Shown: one piece after another, positions 30,695 through 39,009 of the stretch
How the letters are laid out: the number at the start of each line of letters is the position of its first letter
Position numbering within the stretch: the first letter of the stretch is position 1
Source: Candidatus Collierbacteria bacterium GW2011_GWA2_42_17
Lineage (GTDB): Bacteria > Patescibacteriota > Microgenomatia > UBA1400 > MFAQ01
Direction of reading: 5' to 3'
DNA length: 46,707 nt
NCBI GenBank assembly: GCA_000998275.1
Contig: LCDA01000002.1
Location: 1-46,707 of the forward strand
Position numbers and translations under genes: made by a program
The notes under the pieces: generated by a model
Database searches by the model: none
Seen by the model: only the letters and a program-made list of their open reading frames with translations
Told to the model about the DNA's origin: nothing

Positions 30695-30863
30695 CGGTCC
30701 GTACAATGCCCCTAAAACGGCTTCTGGAACTTTTTGTGGGTACTTTATCATGGGCCATTAGCCTTGTATTTTCGGGTTTATATATGGATAAGCTCAAAAT
30801 GAGGCTAATAGGCACAAACCCCAAAAGAATGACCAGAAAAGTACCATAGGGGAGCCCGAACCG
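30695..30863. other. Nested imperfect palindrome: candidate structured RNA or fold-back element
   Basis: CGGTCCG/CGAACCG, CCCCTA/TAGGGG, GGTACTTT/AAAGTACC, TCAT/ATGA, GCC-ATTAGCCT/AGGCTAAT-A-GGC and GTTTAT/ATAAGC are nested in order. Confidence 0.5.
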
Positions 30864-30936
30864 AAAACTCTTCGGGATTATGTACAAAACTTGATGATGG
30901 GTGAATATATATCATCCGGTGCACAACTATCTGAGT

Positions 30937-30966
30937 TACGTCGCAAAAGTGTTATTGTGCGACGTA
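30937..30966. repeat. Inverted repeat TACGTCGCA-N12-TGCGACGTA
   Basis: Perfect 9-bp arms. Confidence 0.8.
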
Positions 30967-31181
30967 TCATAAATCATTCTTCTCTACCACTACTAAAAAC
31001 AAAAACAGGGAAGTGCAGAAGAATAACATTATCCTATCTCCCAATCAATGCCACAAGATTCATCAACAATAAATGTTTAATTATTATTAATTAATGATTT
31101 CGTCGAACCCTCTTTCCAGACAGACCTGTCGTGTTTTCTTCATTCTTTTGCCAACTGTATCAAACCCACTCACCTAGCAAG

Positions 31182-31190
31182 TTATCCACA
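31182..31190 (+). promoter_or_regulatory. DnaA box (TTATCCACA)
   Basis: Exact consensus match. Confidence 0.55.
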
Positions 31191-31200
31191 TGACTGCCAA

Positions 31201-31267
31201 ATTTCGTGAAAACTTCCCTATTTTGTGAAAACTATTATAGGCTGATAGTTATAGGATATATTATAGG
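31201..31267 (+). repeat. Short direct repeats: ATTTYGTGAAAACT x2 and TTATAGG x3
   Basis: 31201-31214 and 31220-31233; 31235, 31249, 31261. Confidence 0.7.
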
Positions 31268-31350
31268 GCTTTATGTTCCTCTCCCTCTCCCCTTTTTCCA
31301 TGGCAACGAAATATTTTTTACAACACCAGTATATAAAGAATAATATTTAT

Positions 31351-32175
31351 CTACCCCACCCAGGACGTCGTCAGAAATCCTACTACAATAATGATTAATA
31401 CTGTCACTCCATACTCCAGCAGGCTTTCTAGATATACCCTATTAGACAGTCGTTGTTCCAGGATGCCAAATAAAGCGTAAAGCCCAGAGGTTAATATCAA
31501 GCCGCCCATAAATGGTTTAATCGGCCAAAAAGAAAGCACTCCGGACAGAATGGCAATTACAAAACTAGACGATACTGCATATCTCCAAACTTGAGGACCA
31601 AAATCGTTCTTTAGATCAACACTCCACAGACTCGGATAAGCCAACACAAAAGACACCACAAACGATATCGGAACCACCCACCAAAAAGCAAGTTTCAAAC
31701 TCAAAGCAACGGTAAAGAAAAATAAAGAGGTTACCAGGGTCAAAATAAAGTTAACCGAACGAGCGGCACGGAATAACTGGATTGTCCTAATTGAAGCCAC
31801 TGAAAAAATATTTTCAATCAACAATATGCTGTACAAACCCAACCCTACCAACAAAAAATATACGACTTTGAAAATTCCCGCCAAAAGCTGTGACGTTTCA
31901 ATAGATAAGGTTCGTCCAAACATACCGGGAAATGCAGTTGGTAAAAAATTTGAGAATAATCCGCTTCCCAAAGTAAACATCATTGGTAAAACAATCAAGG
32001 TAATCCACTCAATACCCTTCAGGTCGTCAAACAAGACCCAAACGGACAAGATGTATGAAACCGCCGCCACAGCCAGAACCAAGCCAAATCTATAGTCTAC
32101 TTGAGCCAAACTGGTTAACCATAAAAAAAACGCAATCAATGTACTAATCAAAATAAATTTTGTTCTTTTAGACAT
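31351..32175 (-). CDS. Multi-pass membrane protein of unknown function
   Basis: 274 aa, many hydrophobic TM segments; no family motif recognised. Confidence 0.7.
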   Translation of the reverse strand: MSKRTKFILISTLIAFFLWLTSLAQVDYRFGLVLAVAAVSYILSVWVLFDDLKGIEWITLIVLPMMFTLGSGLFSNFLPTAFPGMFGRTLSIETSQLLAGIFKVVYFLLVGLGLYSILLIENIFSVASIRTIQLFRAARSVNFILTLVTSLFFFTVALSLKLAFWWVVPISFVVSFVLAYPSLWSVDLKNDFGPQVWRYAVSSSFVIAILSGVLSFWPIKPFMGGLILTSGLYALFGILEQRLSNRVYLESLLEYGVTVLIIIVVGFLTTSWVG

Positions 32176-32177
32176 AG

Positions 32178-32702
32178 TTACTCAAGATTTGACCAAATAT
32201 CAACCACATCATCAAGGTCTTCCAAAGCCTCTAGCAGCTCTTCCACTCTAATTTTAGACTCTTCATCGAGTTTAATCATCGGTATCGGCGAAAGAGACCT
32301 CATATACGAGACGGATCCCGGTCCTCCCATTTTTGCTTCGTGCTTATTCAAAACAGAGTTTATTTCCGCTGCCGTTCTATTTCGATTATCAGACACAGCC
32401 GTGATCAAAATTCCCACACCTTCACGACTATATGCCTCGTAGACTACCTCTTCGGAAATATTTTCCCCACCAACACCCAAACCTTTTTCAATTGCCCGCT
32501 TAATATTTTCCATCGGCATATTAACTGCTCTAGCTTCGTCAACACAGGCTCTCAAAAAAGGATTGCCGTTAATATCACCAGAACCACCCTTTTTGACGGC
32601 TATGTGAATCTTTTTTGCGATTTTTGTAAAAACAGCACCGCGTTTATTATCTTCAATCGCCTTTTGATGTTTTATGGTGGACCACTTGGAATGACCGGAC
32701 AT
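32178..32702 (-). CDS. yebC: YebC/PmpR family protein, short form
   Basis: MSGHSKWSTIKHQKAIEDNKRG...MPMENIKRAIEKG...GSVSYM...ALEDLDDVVDIWSNLE. Confidence 0.93.
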   Translation of the reverse strand: MSGHSKWSTIKHQKAIEDNKRGAVFTKIAKKIHIAVKKGGSGDINGNPFLRACVDEARAVNMPMENIKRAIEKGLGVGGENISEEVVYEAYSREGVGILITAVSDNRNRTAAEINSVLNKHEAKMGGPGSVSYMRSLSPIPMIKLDEESKIRVEELLEALEDLDDVVDIWSNLE

Positions 32703-32731
32703 GTCTCAATTCTACCAAACAATCTGCAGCT

Positions 32732-32759
32732 TGACATTAGACATATTTATCTTTAATAT
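32732..32759 (+). promoter_or_regulatory. Promoter of TPR gene
   Basis: TTGACA-N17-TAATAT. Confidence 0.6.
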
Positions 32760-32769
32760 GGCTTCCAGC

Positions 32770-33477
32770 ATGAACAATGACTCTACGCACGATTTAACAC
32801 AGGAAGCAATAAAAGCCGCAGTCAGCAAAAACTGGAACGAAGCTATCAGCCTGAACACCAAAATTTTAGAAACCTATCCCGATGATATCTCAACTCTAAA
32901 TCGCCTTGGTATCTCCTACTCCATGATTGGCAAAAACAAAAAGGCAGAAGAAAACTTTAATAAAGTTCTCAAAATCGACATCCACAACCCCATCGCTAAA
33001 AATAATTTAGTCCGCTTAAAAGCCAACAAAACTACCGGTCTTTTAAACCCCTTCACTCAAACCGTTAGTTTCATTGAAGAGCCGGGTAAATCCAAGGTTG
33101 TTCCCCTTGTCAACCAAGCTGAACCAAAGATTTTTTCCGCTCTTAATATTGGTGAGCCCGTTGAGCTGGAAAACTGCAAACATAAAGTAAAGGTGTCCGA
33201 TATGAAAAACATCTTCATTGGCTATCTTCCTGATAATATCTCCCATCGACTTCTTCAGCTTCTAAAATCCGGTTACAAATATAAAACCGTCATGAAGTCC
33301 GTCAACCCCAAAACTCCTCAGGTGTTCATTCAGGAAATGCACGCCGCCAAACGCCTTAAGGGTGTTCCTTCTTTTCCTCTTGACGACAATGAAATTCTTC
33401 CCTCACTCTCCGCCGGAGAATCAAGTGAACTTCCTCCTCTGGAAATCTACGATCCTCTTATGGGTGAAGAAAGTTAA
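32770..33477 (+). CDS. TPR protein with C-terminal HIRAN-like region
   Basis: TPR motifs WNEAISLNTKILETYPDDISTLNRLGISYSMIGKNKKAEENFNKVL; YLPDNISHRLLQLLKSGYKYK. Start 32770 (or 32758) preferred over 32701. Confidence 0.75.
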   Translation: MNNDSTHDLTQEAIKAAVSKNWNEAISLNTKILETYPDDISTLNRLGISYSMIGKNKKAEENFNKVLKIDIHNPIAKNNLVRLKANKTTGLLNPFTQTVSFIEEPGKSKVVPLVNQAEPKIFSALNIGEPVELENCKHKVKVSDMKNIFIGYLPDNISHRLLQLLKSGYKYKTVMKSVNPKTPQVFIQEMHAAKRLKGVPSFPLDDNEILPSLSAGESSELPPLEIYDPLMGEES

Positions 33478-33479
33478 AT

Positions 33480-34367
33480 TTATTTTATCCAAATCCTCAT
33501 TTTTTCGTCTTTATCTACAACAAACTCTGGTTGAGCAATTTTTGTACAGCCGACTTGTTCCCTCAATACTTTTTCGGTCATCTCGTATCTCCTGTCCGTA
33601 CTATATACACAACCCCTTCCTTCAACACTTTCCTCCGCATCAGCCTTCAACTCAATTACATGCATTCCGGCTGACTCTAATTGATTAGCCAAAATACTCC
33701 CCAACCCGGGAATTCCTGATACATTATTGATTGATACATCAGCGTTTTCATCAAGTATAGGTTCGATTACAAACTTATTTTTTGTCCACAAACTCATCGT
33801 TTGATTGAACTCTTTAAACTCTTTCCCGTCAGGATCCGTTACACTATCAAACACTGACCCTGGCACTGTCATTTCCAATACTTTTTTTGACTTTACCGCA
33901 TCAGCCATAAACTGCCTGATAAGTACTCTGTCACGAATACTTAAATCAGTTTTTAAACCTACCGAAAACATTTTTCCCAATACATTCTCTATCGTCGAAA
34001 CATCATCAATTTTAATGGTTCTCGAGATTACTACTCCCATCGCTTGACCCAAAGACTTCTCCATATTTTCGTAAGGTTTTTTTTCGGAGACTCCGTAGCT
34101 CCACACCGACACTAGTGGATAATGAGCTTCGGAATTAAATACTTTTATTCGAATGTTTTTTGGCATATTTATCCAACCTACCATTCCTTCCTCGGGTCGA
34201 ACTAACAACACGCTTACACTTTCCTCTCCCACGATCACCATGTTAAGACCCATTTTTGAACTATAAACTCCCCTTCTGGTCACATCATAAACAAGCAGTC
34301 CCAAAAGCACTATCAAAAATGCGCTTCCCAGAATTAATAAGATTTTGTCTTTAATACTCGCCTTCAT
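33480..34367 (-). CDS. Membrane-anchored protein with LytR_C-type domain
   Basis: VSINNVSGIPGLGSILANQLESAGMHVIEL resembles LytR C-terminal domain. Confidence 0.65.
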   Translation of the reverse strand: MKASIKDKILLILGSAFLIVLLGLLVYDVTRRGVYSSKMGLNMVIVGEESVSVLLVRPEEGMVGWINMPKNIRIKVFNSEAHYPLVSVWSYGVSEKKPYENMEKSLGQAMGVVISRTIKIDDVSTIENVLGKMFSVGLKTDLSIRDRVLIRQFMADAVKSKKVLEMTVPGSVFDSVTDPDGKEFKEFNQTMSLWTKNKFVIEPILDENADVSINNVSGIPGLGSILANQLESAGMHVIELKADAEESVEGRGCVYSTDRRYEMTEKVLREQVGCTKIAQPEFVVDKDEKMRIWIK

Positions 34368-36033
34368 AGGTACTCCTTAAAACACCATCCTGTTTCTTTT
34401 TATACTTAGCTAAAATATCCTTATCTATTCCATATTTCTTAATCACTTGCCCCATGTGCCAGCCGCTAACAAAATGCGGAAAGATCACATAAGCCACCCC
34501 GGCTTGATAAAGTTCCTTTGCTTGAGCCAAACTTTCCGCATCCGCAATTACCGGTACTTCAATCTTCCGATTCCTTAACTCTGAAATTAAAGATAGTGAA
34601 TCGTTTAGACTTTTTATGGTTGAGATTACCAGCTTGGCTTGTGCGATGTTTGCCAATTCCAAAACATCTGGGTCAGTCGCATCGGCAAAAATAACCATCT
34701 CCCCCTTCTTTTTTAGATCGGTTATCACCTGTGGGTTAAAATCTACCACCACAGTTTCCTCACCGATTTTCTTCAAAAATGCCAGAATACTCTTTCCGGT
34801 TCTATCTCCTCCAAAAAGAACAATATGATTCTTGTGTTCAACTTTTATTTGCTTATTTTTCCCGCTGAATTTAAACAGTAATTTCGATATTTTACTTATT
34901 TTAATACTTAGTTTTTCGGAATTACTTATTAAAATAGTCGACAGTGCCATCGAAAACAAACCGGCTAGGGTTACTGCCCTAACTAACGGTTCATTCCACA
35001 ATCCCGTAGCAAGTCCGGCTGACATAATCACCAAAGAAAACTCCGACACCTGTGTCATGTTTATACCCAACATTAATGCATTTCTGCCGCTCAGACCAAC
35101 AAGTCTCGACACCATATGGGTCACCAAAAACTTTACCAAAACGATCATCGGAACAAGCACCAACAATAACTTCCAATCCACACCCCCTAACCCAACTTGA
35201 AATCCAAGCAGTACAAAAAACATCGTTAGGAACACGTCCCGTAAAACCCTGATCTTACTAATAATTTGAAAATGCCCCCAACTTGTGGACAGTGATAACC
35301 CGGCAAGGAGTCCTCCAATCTCCGGAGACAAACCCAAAAGCTTCACCGAGCCAAAGATGACCAAAGCAAACCAAGACAGACTGAACAACACTAAATCCTC
35401 AGCCGTTTTAATCACGTATCTCATTAACTGCGAAATCAAAAAGTGACCAACAACATTCACCGCCAAAACCAACGACAAAAGTTTCGCCAATAGTGTTCCC
35501 AAACCAAAGGCATCCGTCCCTCCTCCTGCACTTGGTAAAAATACCAGTATTCCAATAGCCAGAATATCTTGAAGAAGCAAAATACCCAAAGTCAGTCTCC
35601 CCGAATAACTTTCAAGCTCCCTTTTTTCAGACAGCACCTTGACCGCGACAATGGTACTGCTAAAAGTCATCGCGATTGCAAAAAACACGGCCGCCAAGGG
35701 AGAAAAGCCTACAGCAAACAAACCAAACACCACGTAAACCGCAGTCAATAATAATGTTTGACCCACAAAGATAAACACCGCTTCTTTACCTACCTTTCGG
35801 ATCTCCGTCCAGTTCATTTCCAAACCCACCAAAAATAGCAACAAGGTCACCCCTAAAGTCCCCAAGAGTTCCAACACCTCTACGCTCGGCGAACTAATGA
35901 GTCCGGACAAACCGATAACAAATCCGGACAAAACATGACCAATAATCGAAGGTAAACCAAGATAACGAAAGACAATTCCCACCAAAACAGCGATGACAAA
36001 AACCGCAACCAACTCGACAACAAATAAATCCAT
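34351..36033 (-). CDS. Kef/CPA2-type cation:proton antiporter with TrkA-N domain
   Basis: 12-TM-type antiporter followed by HIVLFGGDRTGKSILAFLKK...VVDFNPQVITDLKKKGEMVIFADATDPDVLE. Confidence 0.9.
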   Translation of the reverse strand: MDLFVVELVAVFVIAVLVGIVFRYLGLPSIIGHVLSGFVIGLSGLISSPSVEVLELLGTLGVTLLLFLVGLEMNWTEIRKVGKEAVFIFVGQTLLLTAVYVVFGLFAVGFSPLAAVFFAIAMTFSSTIVAVKVLSEKRELESYSGRLTLGILLLQDILAIGILVFLPSAGGGTDAFGLGTLLAKLLSLVLAVNVVGHFLISQLMRYVIKTAEDLVLFSLSWFALVIFGSVKLLGLSPEIGGLLAGLSLSTSWGHFQIISKIRVLRDVFLTMFFVLLGFQVGLGGVDWKLLLVLVPMIVLVKFLVTHMVSRLVGLSGRNALMLGINMTQVSEFSLVIMSAGLATGLWNEPLVRAVTLAGLFSMALSTILISNSEKLSIKISKISKLLFKFSGKNKQIKVEHKNHIVLFGGDRTGKSILAFLKKIGEETVVVDFNPQVITDLKKKGEMVIFADATDPDVLELANIAQAKLVISTIKSLNDSLSLISELRNRKIEVPVIADAESLAQAKELYQAGVAYVIFPHFVSGWHMGQVIKKYGIDKDILAKYKKKQDGVLRSTYEGEY

Positions 36034-36042
36034 TACTTCATT

Positions 36043-36771
36043 CTAATCGGAAACCATCCCCTTAAGCAATACTTCACAGTCAGTGGGTAAAGGAGCCACC
36101 ATCTCCAGCTCCTTGCCTGAAAAGCTTTTAAAGATAATTCTTTCGGCATGTAAAAAATGATGGCTCAAAAACTCTCGATCCCTCTCAGCCAGCTCCTTGT
36201 TTAAATACTTCTCATCCGCAAAGATCGGCCAACCTAAAAAGGACAAATGCACTCTTATTTGATGGGTTCTTCCTGTTTTTAGATTCAAACGAAGATAAGT
36301 TAGTGCGTTCTTCCAGTGTTCCGAGTTTTCGTATCGGAATCGTTTCAATACCTTCCATGAAGTCACTGCTTTCTTTCCCTCATAGTGAACCTGCCATTTT
36401 TCCCGATCAAACAAACTTCGTTTCATTGGTAAAATCACCGTTCCCTCACTCGGTTCCACCCTCCCATGGACCAAGGCCACATACTCTTTAGTGAGTTTTC
36501 TCTCCTTAAATAATTTCAGGTAGTATCGCAAAGCATCCGGATTCTTGGCAATCACCAAACAGCCACTCGTTTCCTTATCCAGTCGATGGCAAAAACCACT
36601 TCTCTGACGAAAAAGTTTATCGGTATACTGAAAAAATTTCTCCCCTTGCCTCTCCTCAATCCAGTCCTGTACCGTTGGTGCGGCTACCGAGTCGGCGCGA
36701 TTCACCACCAAACCCACCGGTTTATTGATTACCAGTGTTTCTTTGTCTTCGTAGAGTACTTCTATTTCCAT
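36043..36771 (-). CDS. RluA family pseudouridine synthase
   Basis: GFCHRLDKETSGCLVIAK, TGRTHQIRVHLSFLGWPIFAD. Confidence 0.93.
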   Translation of the reverse strand: MEIEVLYEDKETLVINKPVGLVVNRADSVAAPTVQDWIEERQGEKFFQYTDKLFRQRSGFCHRLDKETSGCLVIAKNPDALRYYLKLFKERKLTKEYVALVHGRVEPSEGTVILPMKRSLFDREKWQVHYEGKKAVTSWKVLKRFRYENSEHWKNALTYLRLNLKTGRTHQIRVHLSFLGWPIFADEKYLNKELAERDREFLSHHFLHAERIIFKSFSGKELEMVAPLPTDCEVLLKGMVSD

Positions 36772-37132
36772 CAACTCCCAGTATATACGACACCACCCCC
36801 AAACTAATAAGAACGTCGCTTAAATTAAAACAAAAAGGTAAGAAGGGTAAGCAGATATAATCCCACACGCTTCCCCAAATAAATCTATAGAAGATATTCC
36901 CCAATCCCCCCAAAGCAATCAAAAATAAAGACCGTCTAAACTTCCTGAACTTAATTAACTCGAACAAAAACCATCCGATAAACAAACTAAGGGCTATAAA
37001 AGAAACAATATTTCCGATTTCCGAAGCCATCCCAAAGGACACTCCCCTATTCTCCAATCCCAAGCCAGATGCACGAAACATCGTCTGAAAAACCAAATCC
37101 ATTAACAGAATAAAAATACCTCCAAAAATCAC
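36722..37132 (-). CDS. LspA-like (signal peptidase II fold), probable active-site substitution
   Basis: ENRGVSFG, GGLGNIFYRFIWGSVWDYI, FNLSDVLISLG. Confidence 0.75.
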   Translation of the reverse strand: MIFGGIFILLMDLVFQTMFRASGLGLENRGVSFGMASEIGNIVSFIALSLFIGWFLFELIKFRKFRRSLFLIALGGLGNIFYRFIWGSVWDYICLPFLPFCFNLSDVLISLGVVSYILGVDGNRSTLRRQRNTGNQ

Positions 37133-37518
37133 TCTCCAGACTTCTTTTCCATCTTTCTAGCACACTCCATACAGTACTCGGCCGTTGGTGTTACCGCCAG
37201 CCTGTCGGTATCAATCATTTTTCCGCAGTTGCTGCAAATGCCGTATTTCCCCAGCTTAATTCTCGTCAATGTTTTTCGAATTGCTACCAAAGACTTAGAC
37301 ACTTGCAACCTCATCGCAAAAGATCTATCGTGTTGAACGTTCTCGGCCACATCAGAGTCCACCGAGTTGTCGGCATCCCTATTTCCGATCACAAAAGGGT
37401 CAACCTTTTTAAGCTCCTCTTTTGTTTCCTTTAGTTTCTTTTGTTCTCCCTTCAAGTAAGCCACCAAAGGCTTCAATAGCTTAGTGGGAAACGATATTTT
37501 TTTATTGTCTTTTTCCAT
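37129..37518 (-). CDS. TraR/DksA-type zinc finger protein
   Basis: KYGICSNCGKMIDTDRLAVTPTAEYCMECARK. Confidence 0.9.
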   Translation of the reverse strand: MEKDNKKISFPTKLLKPLVAYLKGEQKKLKETKEELKKVDPFVIGNRDADNSVDSDVAENVQHDRSFAMRLQVSKSLVAIRKTLTRIKLGKYGICSNCGKMIDTDRLAVTPTAEYCMECARKMEKKSGE

Positions 37519-38239
37519 TTTTAAGAATATTTTTTAAATCCTCCGTTATTGTCCTGCCAGACCTAATATACACTAAAACCAACCCTCCAACAAACAACAT
37601 TCCCGACCACAATCCTACCGTCCAAAAATAGTTCCCAGTCATAATTTTTTCGGCAAGAAATAATAAACCCCACCAGGAAATCGAAAACCCGGCGACAAAC
37701 CCGGATCTCGCCGATGTCTTATTGTTTCGATACCAAGCAAAAGTTCTATATCTCTCTTCGACGTTCCAAAAATATATAAAAACAAGTAGATATATCAATG
37801 CCAAAACAATATACTGCCACATGAAGGCAAGAATAGCCAAACCAGCAAGAAAAATTGCTGTACCGGCCGAAATTCCTAGAGTGGTCAAATCAAACCAATC
37901 CATAAACTTAACTTTAATTTTCCGTAAACAAAGCCAGAGACCAAAAGCAATTCCGAGTATAACGCCAAAACGGTCTAGTCCCGGGTAGTTCGTCAGTAAA
38001 AATAGCCTTGGTAAATGATTCCAAAACATTCCTATATTCAAGATCGCAAAAACTATTCTTCCGATAATAAACCCCCAAAAGGCTGAAAGCACCACACTAT
38101 CTAAGATTGATCTATTCTCAAAATGAGACTCGTTGGCTTTCTTAAAAAAAATAAATGACCCCCACAAATAAGCAATGACGGCCAACAGCCCAAAGCCGTA
38201 AACCGGAATGTTATTTATACGTATTATTGCTTCGTTCAT
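37502..38239 (-). CDS. Lgt-like (prolipoprotein diacylglyceryl transferase) divergent membrane protein
   Basis: FWGFIIGRIVFAIL...GLDRFGVILG resembles the Lgt N-terminal half; GRxGNFxN signature absent. Confidence 0.6.
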   Translation of the reverse strand: MNEAIIRINNIPVYGFGLLAVIAYLWGSFIFFKKANESHFENRSILDSVVLSAFWGFIIGRIVFAILNIGMFWNHLPRLFLLTNYPGLDRFGVILGIAFGLWLCLRKIKVKFMDWFDLTTLGISAGTAIFLAGLAILAFMWQYIVLALIYLLVFIYFWNVEERYRTFAWYRNNKTSARSGFVAGFSISWWGLLFLAEKIMTGNYFWTVGLWSGMLFVGGLVLVYIRSGRTITEDLKNILKNGKRQ

Positions 38240-38267
38240 TCAGATTTATTGTATACTAAAATTCACC

Positions 38268-38714
38268 ATGCTTTCTATTGCCCACGGCGCAACTGGCGCT
38301 TTCATAGCCTCAAAAATTCCGAATCCCCTGATAAGCATCCCCCTAGTTCTCCTCTCTCACTATATCGAAGACAGAATTCCTCACTGGGACGTAGGTCAAG
38401 GTCTCACGGCCAAGAAAAAATCCCGCAAAGCCGCCTTCCTCCAAGAACTGTTTTTTGATTTTCCCCTCTCCATCATCATTGTTTACTTTATTTTTCAGGC
38501 TGGGCATCCATTTGATTGGCGTGTCTGGATGGGGTGGTTTGTTGGACTTACTCCTGATTTTCTGGAATTTCCCTATCTCTTTATGGACGCGCGGTTCTTT
38601 CCCATCAAACAACTGGCCGCTTTTCATGGTCTGGTTCACCGTTCCACTCCCCACAAACTCTGGGGTCTTCTTCCCCAGCTACTCGTCATCCTCCTTGTCA
38701 TACTTCTAAAATAG
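38268..38714 (+). CDS. Membrane protein, possibly YbcI/DUF457-like metal-dependent hydrolase
   Basis: MLSIAHGATGAFIAS...LSHYIEDRIPHWD; start 38268 preferred over 38208. Confidence 0.6.
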   Translation: MLSIAHGATGAFIASKIPNPLISIPLVLLSHYIEDRIPHWDVGQGLTAKKKSRKAAFLQELFFDFPLSIIIVYFIFQAGHPFDWRVWMGWFVGLTPDFLEFPYLFMDARFFPIKQLAAFHGLVHRSTPHKLWGLLPQLLVILLVILLK

Positions 38715-38761
38715 TGTAAAATAATCCACAAAGTTCGTCGCATCTTTAAAAGGAGGCCTCC

Positions 38762-38962
38762 GTGGCAAACAAAGAACCTAAGTTTAAGACGTTTTCAACC
38801 AATCCAAACTACTCAAGTACGCGAGATCTTCAAGACCAAGTCGACTCATTTTTCAGAGATTACGTCAATGTAGAAATCCTCAGCACAGCTCAAAGCCAAG
38901 TTGGCGGCTTTATCAACTTGTCCGTCTTTTTCAGGGGAGACAAGAAAAATCCAAAAGAATAG
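38762..38962 (+). CDS. Small protein of unknown function (66 aa, GTG start)
   Basis: SD AAAAGGAGGCCTCC-GTG, own terminator. Confidence 0.7.
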   Translation: MANKEPKFKTFSTNPNYSSTRDLQDQVDSFFRDYVNVEILSTAQSQVGGFINLSVFFRGDKKNPKE

Positions 38963-38973
38963 AACAATACCCC

Positions 38974-39003
38974 GACCTCGCTAATAACGAGGTCTTTTTT
39001 TCA
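38974..39003 (+). terminator. Intrinsic terminator
   Basis: GACCTCG-ctaataa-CGAGGTC-TTTTTTT. Confidence 0.88.
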
Positions 39004-39009
39004 CTTTTG

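Noticed and set aside
30691-30849. 52-aa + ORF MPVRTMPLKRLLELFVGTLSWAISLVFSGLYMDKLKM...
   Set aside because: Looks mildly membrane-like, but lies inside the structured element with no start signals; kept only as an alternative explanation.
30690-30880. 6S, 4.5S, RNase P or tmRNA identity for the structured element
   Set aside because: No SRP GGAAG loop, no RNase P GAGGAAAGTCC, no tmRNA acceptor/T-arm; bulge geometry does not clearly match 6S.
30642-30887. 81-aa minus ORF MYIIPKSFRFGLPYGTF...
   Set aside because: Coincides with the nested palindrome, no SD or leaderless -10 geometry, no recognisable motif; palindromes produce spurious ORFs.
30891-31094. 67-aa + ORF in AT-rich region
   Set aside because: Starts with MMM, no RBS, low-complexity end; the inverted repeat better explains the segment.
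30449-31190. Firm oriC call
   Set aside because: Only two perfect DnaA boxes 730 bp apart, no dnaA/dnaN, and no visible sign change in + strand C>G bias.
38722-38734. Third DnaA box (TAATCCACA) upstream of ORF 38762
   Set aside because: One mismatch from consensus and isolated; chance match plausible.
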